The notes below the pieces were generated by a model. The model was given only the letters and a program-made list of their open reading frames with translations. It made no database searches and was not told where the DNA came from. From Comamonas sp. KCTC 72670 (GTDB taxonomy: Bacteria > Myxococcota > Myxococcia > Myxococcales > Myxococcaceae), in contig BNCN01000003.1 in NCBI GenBank assembly GCA_014656495.1, positions 682,001-746,000 of the forward strand: a stretch of DNA of 64,000 nt, written 5' to 3'. Every line of letters begins with the position of its first letter. The stretch's first letter is position 1. The position numbers and the translations under genes are program-made. Below are positions 8,734 to 16,792 of this stretch, piece by piece.

Positions 8734-11094
8734 ATGCGGCAAGTCCTCACCCGCGCCTCCTCCCTGTTGCGCCGCCCCGCCGTCCTGGCCACCGTGCTCC
8801 TGCTCGCGGGCGGGGGCTCGGCGCTCGTCCTGCTCCCCCTCTTCGGGGTGCCCGGCTTCGAGCTGAGCCTGGCCCTATCCATCGCCGTGGGCCTGCTCGG
8901 AGGGGGCATTGGCATCGCCGCCGCCGCCCAGGAGCGCCGCATCCTGCTGGGTGCCGCCCCCACACCCGCCCAGGCGGTCCGCCCGTCGACGGCGGGCAAC
9001 GCGGTGGGCCAGGCCCTGGGCACCGCCCTGCTGCTCAACGTGGCCGTGCTGGCGCCGCCCTTCCTGGTGGCCACCCTGTTCGCCTGGCTGCGCACCGCGT
9101 GCGACCCGTTCGCACTGGTGGGCTTCTATCCCATGCTCACCCTGCCCTCGGCCGCCCTGGCCGCCTCGGCGGGTGTGCTGTGCGGCTTCTCGGCCGAGCG
9201 TCCCCGCCGGGCCGTGGGGCACTACGCCCTCCTCGTCCTTGTCTCCGCCGTCCCCACCGTCTGGCCCATCGTCGCCGGGCCCCAGGTGTTCGCCTTCAAC
9301 CACTTCCTCGGCCACCTGCCGGGCCCCCTGTACGACGAGGCCCTGAAAATCTCCCCCGCGCTGGGCTGGTTCCGTCTGGAGACGCTGCTGTGGACCACGG
9401 TGCTGGCCGGGCTCGCCGTCGCGCTGCTCGACGTGAACACCGGCCGCCTTCGCCGCGAGCACCCGCGCCGGGGTGTCCTGGCCGCCCTGGCGCTCCCCCT
9501 GGTGGCCATCGGCTTCATGGAGCTGCGCGGCCCCGCGCTGGGCCTGCGGATGACGGACGCGTGGCTCACCCAGGAGCTCGGCGGCCTCCGGGAGACGGAG
9601 CACTTCGTCTTCCACTACTGGCGGGGCAAGCCGCGCGAGGAGGTGGACCGCTTCGCCCGGGATTTGGAGTTCCGCTGGGCCCAGACGCAGCAGTTCCTGG
9701 GCGTGGCCCCCACCGGGCGCATCCACGTGTGGCTGTACCGGGACGAGCACGAGAAGCAGCGCCTCGTGGGCGCCGGACGCACGCAGTTCGCCAAGCCCTG
9801 GCGGCTCGAGTTCCACATCCAGGACCGGCCCTTCCCCCACTCCGTGCTCCACCACGAGTTGGCGCACGTCATGGCGGCGCCCGCGGGCAGCGGGCCCTTC
9901 CGCGTCACCACGCGGCTGGGGCTCTGGCCGCTGATGGGCGTCATCGAGGGCTTCGCCGTGGCCGCCGACGGGCCCGTGCAGGGCGACCTCACGCTCCACC
10001 AGTGGGCGGCGGGCATGCGCCGGCAGAAGCTGGCGCCGGACATGCGCAAGCTGATGGGCCCGGAGGGCTTCTACCAGTCAGCGCCCGCGCGCGCGTACAC
10101 GGTGGCGGGCTCGTTCCTGCGCTACCTCGCGGACACCTACGGCGCGGCCCGGCTGCGCGCGCTGTACGCCCACGCGGACTTCGAGGCCGCCTACGAGCGC
10201 CCCCTGGGAGAGCTCGTCACCGAGTGGGAGAACCACGTCGACGCGCTGCCCCTGGACGAGGCCACCGTCGCGCGCGCCTTCGCCCGCTTCCGCGCCGGCA
10301 GCCTCTTCACCCGCGCCTGCGCCCGCGAGGTGGCGCGGCTGTCCGAGTCCGCGCGCCAGTCCCTGGCGAGCGACCCCGAGGACGCGCTGGAGCGCTACCG
10401 CCGCGCCGCCGAGCTCCAGCCGGACGAGCCCACCTTCCGCCTGGGCGAGGCCGTCGCCCTGTCCCAGATGGAGCGCTACGCGGACGCGGACGCGGTGCTC
10501 GCCGCGGTGACCGAGCGCGTGAAGGGCCAGTCCGTACTGGAGGCCGAGGTCGCCATGGCGCGCGCGGACGTCGCGCTGCGCCGTGAGCAACCCGGCGAGG
10601 CGCGGCGCTTCCTCGACACCGTGCTGGAGAAGGACGCGGGCCCCGAGCTGACGCGCACCGCGCAGGTGAAGCTCGCGGCCCTGGAGTCCACCGCGCGACA
10701 GGCCCCCATCGACGCGTACTTCCGGGCCTCGCAGGACGAGGTCCGCTTGCTGCTGCTCGCGAAGGCGCTGACGGCGGTCCCTTCCGACCCGTACCTCAAC
10801 TACCTGCTGGGTCGGCGGCTGCAACAGGTCGGCTCGCCCACCCTGGCCACCGGGTACCTGCAGCAGGCCCTGGCGACCGAGGGACTGCCCGAGGCGATCC
10901 GCCGCGAGGCCCTGCGCCTGCGCGTGGAGTCCGCCTACCTGTCGGGGGACTGCGGGGCCGTGCGCCACGAGGTCGGTGCACTCCCCGACTTTGGCCCCGC
11001 CTTCCGCGCCGCCACCGACGAGTGGCGGGAGCGCTGTGATTTCGAGGAGAAGACCTTCCGGGGACTCCTGGTGCCACGACAGGCTTTCCGCTAG
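8734..11094 (+). CDS. Polytopic membrane protein with M1/MA-like gluzincin motif and TPR tail
   Basis: A 786-residue protein in three parts. Residues about 10-265 contain roughly six hydrophobic helices. Residues about 290-450 resemble a peptidase-MA domain with HELAH at residues 374-378 (HExxH zinc site) and downstream GVIEGFAVAADG supplying a likely third ligand (glutamate). Residues about 510-780 are TPR-like helical repeats (for example ALERYRRAAELQPDEPTFRLGEAVAL). The start has AGGAGAGG five bases upstream. I infer a membrane-tethered zinc peptidase with a protein-binding tail; substrate and side of the membrane are unknown. The last codons GCTTTCCGCTAG are repeated just after the stop. 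Confidence 0.75.
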   Translation: MRQVLTRASSLLRRPAVLATVLLLAGGGSALVLLPLFGVPGFELSLALSIAVGLLGGGIGIAAAAQERRILLGAAPTPAQAVRPSTAGNAVGQALGTALLLNVAVLAPPFLVATLFAWLRTACDPFALVGFYPMLTLPSAALAASAGVLCGFSAERPRRAVGHYALLVLVSAVPTVWPIVAGPQVFAFNHFLGHLPGPLYDEALKISPALGWFRLETLLWTTVLAGLAVALLDVNTGRLRREHPRRGVLAALALPLVAIGFMELRGPALGLRMTDAWLTQELGGLRETEHFVFHYWRGKPREEVDRFARDLEFRWAQTQQFLGVAPTGRIHVWLYRDEHEKQRLVGAGRTQFAKPWRLEFHIQDRPFPHSVLHHELAHVMAAPAGSGPFRVTTRLGLWPLMGVIEGFAVAADGPVQGDLTLHQWAAGMRRQKLAPDMRKLMGPEGFYQSAPARAYTVAGSFLRYLADTYGAARLRALYAHADFEAAYERPLGELVTEWENHVDALPLDEATVARAFARFRAGSLFTRACAREVARLSESARQSLASDPEDALERYRRAAELQPDEPTFRLGEAVALSQMERYADADAVLAAVTERVKGQSVLEAEVAMARADVALRREQPGEARRFLDTVLEKDAGPELTRTAQVKLAALESTARQAPIDAYFRASQDEVRLLLLAKALTAVPSDPYLNYLLGRRLQQVGSPTLATGYLQQALATEGLPEAIRREALRLRVESAYLSGDCGAVRHEVGALPDFGPAFRAATDEWRERCDFEEKTFRGLLVPRQAFR

Positions 11095-11159
11095 CCGCGC
11101 TTTCCGCTAGGCAGGCGACCAGACAGCGGTGACGTGCCAGCCTGGCAAGGAGGACGAGG

Positions 11160-11687
11160 ATGCGATTCGAGTCGCGGCATCGGATTCAGGGGACGGTGGA
11201 CGAGGTGGAGCGCGCGCTCCTCGACGCGCGGTATTTCGAGTTCCTGCTCAAGCACCACGGCGTGCTCCTGGAGCTGCAGCCCCAGGAGGTGAAGCCGGAG
11301 GGTGACGTCGTGCGCCGCAAGGTGCGCTACCGCCCCAAGCCCGTCATCGAGAAGATTGGCCCCAAGACGGTGCCGCCCGAGTGGTTCGCCTTCATCGAGA
11401 CGTCCACCTATGACAAGCGCAGCAAGGAGCTGAAGTTCGAGAACGTCCCCACCTCGAACAAGATCTCCAAGATGCTGGTGAACACCGGCACCATGCGCTT
11501 CCGCGACGTGGGCAATGGCCAGACGGAGCGGGTGATGGAGGGCGAGATTTCCCTCAAGCTGCCCTTCCTGCTCAAGCCGCTGGGCCTCGTCGCCGAGAAA
11601 ATCATCCAGGCCGAGGGCCTGAAGATCCTCGACAACGAAGTCCCCGTGCTCAACCGGTTCATCGCCGAGGTCATCCGGCCGGGCTAG
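11160..11687 (+). CDS. DUF2505-family protein (START/SRPBCC-like)
   Basis: A 175-residue protein with no signal peptide. FESRHRIQGTVDEVERALLDARYFEFLLKHH at the N-terminus and the alternating strand pattern ending in FLLKPLGLVAEKIIQAEGLKIL match DUF2505, whose members look like polyketide-cyclase/START-type helix-grip folds. A hydrophobic ligand is possible. AAGGAGG lies just ahead of the ATG. The gene stands alone, 65 bp from the peptidase gene. Confidence 0.75.
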   Translation: MRFESRHRIQGTVDEVERALLDARYFEFLLKHHGVLLELQPQEVKPEGDVVRRKVRYRPKPVIEKIGPKTVPPEWFAFIETSTYDKRSKELKFENVPTSNKISKMLVNTGTMRFRDVGNGQTERVMEGEISLKLPFLLKPLGLVAEKIIQAEGLKILDNEVPVLNRFIAEVIRPG

Positions 11688-11694
11688 CGGCGCA

Positions 11695-11709
11695 CCCGCC
11701 CCTGGCGGG
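11695..11709 (+). terminator. Short stem-loop after the DUF2505 gene
   Basis: CCCGCC-cct-GGCGGG, eight bases after the stop. The six-pair stem with a three-base loop and no U-run makes this a weak call. Confidence 0.3.
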
Positions 11710-11722
11710 GCCTGGGAATGGG

Positions 11723-11750
11723 TTGACTTCCGCTCGGTTGTCCCAATAAG
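11723..11750 (+). promoter_or_regulatory. Candidate sigma-70 promoter for the SnoaL-like lipoprotein
   Basis: TTGACT at 11723-11728, a 16-nt spacer, then AATAAG at 11745-11750. The -10 ends 8 nt before the ATG at 11759, so the message could be leaderless; alternatively AAGG within this segment serves as a ribosome site. Confidence 0.35.
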
Positions 11751-11758
11751 GCCCCGCC

Positions 11759-12226
11759 ATGCTCAAACGCTTCCTCGCCTTCAGCGTCCTGTCCCTGCTG
11801 GCCGCGTGCGCCCCGAAGCGCATCCCCGGCACGGAAATCGTCGACAACTCCGACACGCGCGCCATTCTCGGCGTCATGGAGCAGTACCGCGCCGCGCTGG
11901 AGGCCCGGGACGCCCAGGCCATCCAGGCGCTCATCTCCCCGTCGTTCAAGGACGACGGTGGCACGCCGAGCGACCCCAGCGACGACCTGGACGCGAAGAA
12001 CCTGGGCGCCTATTTGGAGCGCATCTTCCCCCGCATCCAGGGCCCCCGCATCGAGCTGAGCGTCCGCCGCATCCAGGTGGGCGACAACGTGGCCGCCGCC
12101 ATCTACTACTGGAACGCCTCCTGGCGGATGCCGTCCCTCCACTCGCGCGCCATGAAGGAGTCCGAGCTGGAGCAGATGATCCTCCGCAAGGAGGACGGCA
12201 CCTGGAAGATCGTCAGCGGCATCTGA
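11759..12226 (+). CDS. SnoaL/NTF2-like lipoprotein
   Basis: A 155-residue predicted lipoprotein: signal MLKRFLAFSVLSLLAAC with lipobox LAAC. The mature part (about residues 30-150) shows a cone-shaped NTF2/SnoaL (DUF4440-type) pattern: a helix with MEQYRAALEARDAQAIQALIS, an acidic loop DDGGTPSDPSDDLDAKNL, and strands ending LRKEDGTWKIVSG. Such domains are common ligand-binding or scaffold folds; no catalytic call is possible. It is convergent with the kinase gene, 6 bp between stops. Confidence 0.7.
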   Translation: MLKRFLAFSVLSLLAACAPKRIPGTEIVDNSDTRAILGVMEQYRAALEARDAQAIQALISPSFKDDGGTPSDPSDDLDAKNLGAYLERIFPRIQGPRIELSVRRIQVGDNVAAAIYYWNASWRMPSLHSRAMKESELEQMILRKEDGTWKIVSGI

Positions 12227-12232
12227 GGGCGT

Positions 12233-13204
12233 TCACAGCCCCAGCAACGCGGCGAACCCCGCGGGCCCCATGGCGTTCAGCGCCCGGGCCCGGTGGAGGT
12301 AGGTGCGGTAGTCCTTGCGCACCAGCTTGTCCGCCGGCAGCGGCGACAGGTGGTAGTCCCGGATGCGGCTCGCCGTGAAGCGCACCGCCCCGTAGAGCGC
12401 GTGGCCGAAGAGGTTCGCGCGCTCCACGTCCGACAGCGGGCGGATGTCCAGGTAGCCCCGAATGAAGGCCCCGCACAGCTCCGGCAGGTAGCGCCCGCCG
12501 TCGAAGCACCAGGCATTCAGGGTGATGGCCACGTCCAGGCCGTAGTCCTCCCGGCACGCCATCTCGAAGTCGAAGAAGGCCCCCACGCGGTCGCCCAGCC
12601 ACTTCACGTTGTCCATGAAGAGGTCGGCGTGGATGACGCCGCGGGGCTCCAGCCCCTGCCGCGCGGCCTGGGCCCGGTCCAGGTCCCCCTCCAGCTCACG
12701 CGCCACGGCCGCCAGCTCCGCGTCCGGGTGCGTCACCAGCGCGTCCAGCCAGCCGCGCACCGTCTCCGGGCCATAGGGGTTGTCCCGGGAGCCGTCGAAG
12801 GACTCGGTGTCGCGGTGCAGCTTGGCCAGCTCGGCGCCCAGCCGCTCCAGGTGATCCGCGGTCAACGCCGGGTGGCGCAGCTCCTCGCCCGGCAGCCAGC
12901 GGAAGACGCTGACGCGGCCTCCCTCCAGCTCCAGGAAGGGCGCGCCCTCCCGCGTGGTGAGCTGCACCGGCCCGGGGAAGTGGTAGGCGGCCAGGTGCGC
13001 GAGCAGCGCGGACTCGAAGCGCAGATCCTCCGCGGAGCGCACGGTGGTGTGCCGCACGAAGTAGCGCCCCGACCGCGTCTCCAGGCGGTGGTTGGTGTTG
13101 ATGGAGCCCTGGGGGATGGCCGTCACCTCGCGAACAGTCCCCAGCCCGAATGCGTCCGCGACCCGCTCGAATGCCTCGGGGGGTAGCGCCGTGTGTACCG
13201 CCAT
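12233..13204 (-). CDS. thrB: Homoserine kinase type II-like phosphotransferase (ThrB, APH fold)
   Basis: A 323-residue APH/ThrB-like kinase, predicted to phosphorylate homoserine in threonine synthesis or a related small alcohol. Landmarks are the N-lobe GSINTNHRLETRSGRYFVRH, the catalytic-loop motif VIHADLFMDNVKW (HxDxxxxN) near residues 190-202, and the metal-binding DFEMAC (usually DFD/DFE) near residue 210. CREDYGLDVAITLNAWCF and the YFVRHT region match bacterial ThrB type 2. GGAGG lies about 7 bases before the ATG. No other threonine genes are nearby, so a choline/ethanolamine-kinase-like alternative remains open. Confidence 0.75.
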   Translation of the reverse strand: MAVHTALPPEAFERVADAFGLGTVREVTAIPQGSINTNHRLETRSGRYFVRHTTVRSAEDLRFESALLAHLAAYHFPGPVQLTTREGAPFLELEGGRVSVFRWLPGEELRHPALTADHLERLGAELAKLHRDTESFDGSRDNPYGPETVRGWLDALVTHPDAELAAVARELEGDLDRAQAARQGLEPRGVIHADLFMDNVKWLGDRVGAFFDFEMACREDYGLDVAITLNAWCFDGGRYLPELCGAFIRGYLDIRPLSDVERANLFGHALYGAVRFTASRIRDYHLSPLPADKLVRKDYRTYLHRARALNAMGPAGFAALLGL

Positions 13205-13246
13205 ACCTCTGACCTCCGTCGTCCGTGTTCACCGCGCCGCCCGCCG

Positions 13247-13275
13247 TTGACAGCACAGGGGAGCGTACCTATCTG
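13247..13275 (+). promoter_or_regulatory. Candidate sigma-70 promoter for the TPR protein
   Basis: A perfect -35 TTGACA at 13247-13252, a 17-nt spacer, then TATCTG at 13270-13275, in the divergent spacer ahead of the ATG at 13341. Confidence 0.45.
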
Positions 13276-13340
13276 AGCGCGGCTTCTCTACCCGGCGCAG
13301 CGGCCGGCGCACATCGAACTCCAGCGCGGGGGACAGGTCC

Positions 13341-14921
13341 ATGGGCACCGAAGGGCGCAAGGACTGGCAGCGGCGCGAAAGCCTCTCCAGCGCGTTGGTC
13401 CAGGTGGGCGTGGTGGCGGTGCTGCTCGCGGGCGCGGTGGCCTTCTTCGTTCACCGCGGCACGGTCCGGAAGCAAACCGAACAGCACCTGCACGCGGCCC
13501 GCAACGCGGCCCTGCGTGGCAATCCCGCCGACCTCGCGCGGGCGATGACGGAGCTGGAGGCCCTGTTCCAACTCGACGCGGACGCTCGCGACGCGCAGGC
13601 CCTGGCCGCCGACATCCAGACGGTGCTGTGGCTGGAACACCGCCAGCCCGGCGCGGACGCGAAGGCCCGGGAGCACCTCTCCCGCGCCGAGAAGCTGGAG
13701 TCCCAGTCCGGCGAGCGCTACGGCGCGCACGCCCTGCACCTGCTGGCCGCGGGCAGGGCCGCCGAGGTGGAGACGTACCTGGCCGGGCTCGAAGCACGCG
13801 GCGCCAACAACGCCCGGCTGACGCTGGCCCGCGCCCTGGCGCTCCAGGCCCGAGGCGACCTGCCCGGGGCCCGGCAGGCCTTCGCCCGCGCGGCGGAGAC
13901 CTCCTGGAGGGATCCGCGCTTCACCACCGCGTATGGCGAGGCGCTGCTCGATGAAGGGCAGTACCCGCAGGCCGTGGAGGCGTTCAGCAAGGCCCTGAGC
14001 GTCAATCCGGACCACCTGCTGGCGCGCCTCTCCGCGGCGCTGGCGCACACGTACCAGGGCCGGAAGCTGGATGAAGCGAGGAAGGTGCTCGCCCATGTCG
14101 AGGCTCGCGGCGCGGAGCTGACGCCGGTGCTCCGCGCTCGCGCGGGCGCGCTGAAGGCGGAGCTGGCGCTGGCGAAGGGGGCGCCGGATGAAGCGCTCAC
14201 CGCCGCGGACGCGGCCCTGAAGGCCTCCGCCGATGAGCACTACGCCCTCTTCGCCCGCGCGCGGGCCCTGGCGGTGAAGCACGATGCGCAGACGCGCGCC
14301 GCCTTCGAGGCCGCCGTGGCCCGGCGTCGCAACGCGCCGCTGCTCTACCTGGATGGCGCGCGGGCGCTCCAGGCCTCCGGGGACACCGAGGGCGCGCTGG
14401 CGCTGCTGGACAGCTACGAGGCCACCTTCGGCCCGGTGCAGGTGACGTCCGCCGATGGCGCGAAGAGCGGCCTGCTGGACAAGGAAAGCCGCTACTGGCT
14501 GGCGCGCGGCGGCGTCCTGCAGGCCGCGAACCGTCTGGACGACGCGCTGGCCGCCTACGACAAGGCCGTGGCCGCCAAGGGCGTGGACCTGGCCCGGGCG
14601 CAGTACGCGAAGGGCGCGCTGCTGCTGGCGCGCAAGGACTACGAAGGGGCCCGGCCGCTGCTGGCCGCCGTGGCGCCGGACAATGGCGCGGGGACGATGG
14701 CGGAGGCGTACACCGCCATGGGGGAGCTGCTCTTCGCCCAGGGCGAGCACGCCGCCGGGTGCCAGCACTACTTCTTCGGCCTCGTGCGCGCCCGGGCGCA
14801 GGGCACGCCGCGCGAGGCGCTGGCCCAGCGCGTGGACGACATCCGCAAGCGCCTGGAGTCCGCCGGGCAGGCCAGCATGGCCAAGGCCTGGAAGGCGGAG
14901 TCGGCCTCGCTCCTAGAGTAG
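13341..14921 (+). CDS. Membrane-anchored TPR protein
   Basis: A 526-residue protein. One N-terminal transmembrane helix (about residues 20-42, LVQVGVVAVLLAGAVAFFV) is followed by TPR-like repeats up to about residue 500 (PGARQAFARAAE, YPQAVEAFSKALSVNPDHLLARL, LDDALAAYDKAVAAKG). The bulk is probably periplasmic and acts as a protein-interaction scaffold; the partner is unknown. Its 3' end overlaps the 3' end of the opposite-strand operon by 9 bp. No enzyme motif is visible. Confidence 0.75.
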   Translation: MGTEGRKDWQRRESLSSALVQVGVVAVLLAGAVAFFVHRGTVRKQTEQHLHAARNAALRGNPADLARAMTELEALFQLDADARDAQALAADIQTVLWLEHRQPGADAKAREHLSRAEKLESQSGERYGAHALHLLAAGRAAEVETYLAGLEARGANNARLTLARALALQARGDLPGARQAFARAAETSWRDPRFTTAYGEALLDEGQYPQAVEAFSKALSVNPDHLLARLSAALAHTYQGRKLDEARKVLAHVEARGAELTPVLRARAGALKAELALAKGAPDEALTAADAALKASADEHYALFARARALAVKHDAQTRAAFEAAVARRRNAPLLYLDGARALQASGDTEGALALLDSYEATFGPVQVTSADGAKSGLLDKESRYWLARGGVLQAANRLDDALAAYDKAVAAKGVDLARAQYAKGALLLARKDYEGARPLLAAVAPDNGAGTMAEAYTAMGELLFAQGEHAAGCQHYFFGLVRARAQGTPREALAQRVDDIRKRLESAGQASMAKAWKAESASLLE

Positions 14922-15413
14922 GTCCGCCGGGCTGATGGCGTACGGCCGGGCGCGGACCACGCGCCACTCGCCGTCCTCTTCCTTCTCGAAGGCGCCTTCG
15001 ATGCGGTAGGCGCTCAGCACGCTGTCCGCGGACAAGTCCTCCAGCTTCTCCGCCTGCGAGCGCCCGAAGATGAAGCGCGCCTGGAACTCACCCTCGGTGG
15101 GCGACACCTCGCGCACCTCCAGGTTCGTCATGAAGACGCGCACCCACTGGCCGCGCAGCACCTGGCCCGTGAGGATGCCGCGCACCTCCCGCTTCGTCAT
15201 GCCGCCCGTGCCGTTGGAGCGGAAGCGCTCGGAGACGTGCTCCATCACGCCGCCCACGTTCTTCTCCTCCGCCTCGCGCGTCATCACCACCACCTGACGG
15301 CGGATGGCCTCCTCCACGGTGACTTCCTGCTGGGGCCAGAAGTAGAGCACCGCCCCCGCGGCCAGGAGCGCCAGGCCCCCGCCCACCACCTGCGAGCGCG
15401 TCACGGTCACCAT
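14913..15413 (-). CDS. Small membrane-anchored protein, NTF2/cystatin-like
   Basis: A 166-residue protein with one N-terminal hydrophobic helix (VVGGGLALLAAGAVLYFW). It then has a soluble domain starting with EAIRRQVVVMTREAEEKNVGGVMEHVSERF and ending in strands such as EGEFQARFIFG and EDGEWRVVRARPY. The pattern resembles periplasmic NTF2/cystatin-type domains, but I cannot name a family. The start at 15413 has GAGGG just ahead and lies 7 bp after the stop of the cNMP gene, so it is the last gene of a three-gene operon. Confidence 0.65.
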   Translation of the reverse strand: MVTVTRSQVVGGGLALLAAGAVLYFWPQQEVTVEEAIRRQVVVMTREAEEKNVGGVMEHVSERFRSNGTGGMTKREVRGILTGQVLRGQWVRVFMTNLEVREVSPTEGEFQARFIFGRSQAEKLEDLSADSVLSAYRIEGAFEKEEDGEWRVVRARPYAISPADLL

Positions 15414-15420
15414 GCGTCCC

Positions 15421-16752
15421 TCAGGCCGCCTCGGGCTCGAGCACCAGCTCGTCCGCGTCGATGATTTCCAGGGGCCGCAGCGCCTCGCCAATCTGCTTCA
15501 GCCGCCGGTCCGACAGCTGCTCCAGGTACGTCCGGATGTCCGGGAAGGCCGTCACCAGCTCCTGGAACGCGGCGCGCTCCAGGAAGGCCGCCGCCGTCTT
15601 GCGCGCCGCCAGCACCGTGGCCGTGGCCCGCAGGCCCGTCAGCAGCGAGATTTCACCCGCCACCTCGCCCTCGCGCAGCATGCCCAGCGTCACCACGCCG
15701 CCCGCGGGGTCCTCCTTCTGCACCACCAGCTCACCGGCCAGCACCAGGAACAGCCCCGGCGAGTGCTCGCCCTCCACCAGCACCTTCTCGCGCGCCTGGA
15801 GCGCCCGGAACGCGAAGCGCCGCAAGAGCGCGCCCCGCTCCGACTCCGGCATCGTCTGGAACATGGGCGAGGTGGCCATCAGGTTGCGCGCCATGCGCGT
15901 CTGCGCGAAGTCCGCCAGCACCTGCGGCACCGCGGGGTGCGCCTTCGCCACCAGGTTGAGGTGCTCGCGGCGAATCTCGAAGACCTCCGTGTCCGACACC
16001 GCGGACACCGTCGCCGTGGGCGGAGCGCCCGTCAGCAGCGCGATTTCACCGAAGATGGAGCCGCCGCCCAGGAAGCCCAGCGTGCGCGCCTCGCCGTCCT
16101 GCTGCCGCGTCACCTCCGCCTTGCCCGCCACCACCACGTAGAGCGACTCCGCCGTCTCGCCCTCGCGGCTCACCACCTCGTCCGGCCGCACGCGGCGCCA
16201 CGCCATCCGCCGCACCAGGTCCACGAAGGCGTCCCGGTCCAGCTCCGCGAACAAGGGCAGCGGCGGGCGGCTGTTCGGGTCCGCCGAGCCGCCCGGATCC
16301 GGCGCGGCCAGCACCTCGATGGCGCGGTTGGACAGCTCCTCACCCTGCAGGCCCATCAAATCCGTGTCCACCTTGCCGTCGTAGAGCGTCTCGGGCGGCA
16401 GCGGCGGGGGCACCACCGCGCGGCCCGGGGCGTTGCGCACCGCGCGCGAGTGGATGCGGATCAACGTGTCATTCACGCGCCGCTCGTTGGGGGCCACGTC
16501 CAGCGCCAGCTTGCACGCGGCCATGGCGGACAGCAGGTAGTCGCGGCGCAGCAGCCCCTCCGCGCACGCGTGGTAGGCGGTGACGGCGCGCTCGCGCTCG
16601 CCCAGCTCCGCCAGGCAGCGCGCGGCCAGCATCCGCGAACGGTGGTCCGCGGGGACGCGGCGAACCGCCTCGGCGAACACGGCGAGGGCCCGCTCGAACT
16701 GGCGCTCCTCGATGAGGTCCATCCCGAGCTCACGCAGCGACGACTCGTTCAT
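15421..16752 (-). CDS. TPR protein with two cyclic-nucleotide-binding domains
   Basis: A 443-residue cytoplasmic protein. Residues about 1-105 are TPR-like. Residues about 165-280 and 297-410 are cNMP-binding (CRP-type) domains. The phosphate-binding cassettes are FGEIALLTGAPPTATV (234-249) and AGEISLLTGLRATATV (365-380). The Gly-Glu pair is kept, but the arginine that normally contacts the cyclic phosphate is Pro in the first and shifted by one place in the second, so ligand binding is doubtful. There is no DNA-binding domain. GGGGAGAG precedes the ATG. It lies between the FHA-TPR gene and the small anchored protein in one operon; I infer a signalling adaptor role. Confidence 0.8.
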   Translation of the reverse strand: MNESSLRELGMDLIEERQFERALAVFAEAVRRVPADHRSRMLAARCLAELGERERAVTAYHACAEGLLRRDYLLSAMAACKLALDVAPNERRVNDTLIRIHSRAVRNAPGRAVVPPPLPPETLYDGKVDTDLMGLQGEELSNRAIEVLAAPDPGGSADPNSRPPLPLFAELDRDAFVDLVRRMAWRRVRPDEVVSREGETAESLYVVVAGKAEVTRQQDGEARTLGFLGGGSIFGEIALLTGAPPTATVSAVSDTEVFEIRREHLNLVAKAHPAVPQVLADFAQTRMARNLMATSPMFQTMPESERGALLRRFAFRALQAREKVLVEGEHSPGLFLVLAGELVVQKEDPAGGVVTLGMLREGEVAGEISLLTGLRATATVLAARKTAAAFLERAAFQELVTAFPDIRTYLEQLSDRRLKQIGEALRPLEIIDADELVLEPEAA

Positions 16753-16792
16753 CCCATCTCTCCCCGGAAAATCGTTGTCGGCCCGCCGCCAC

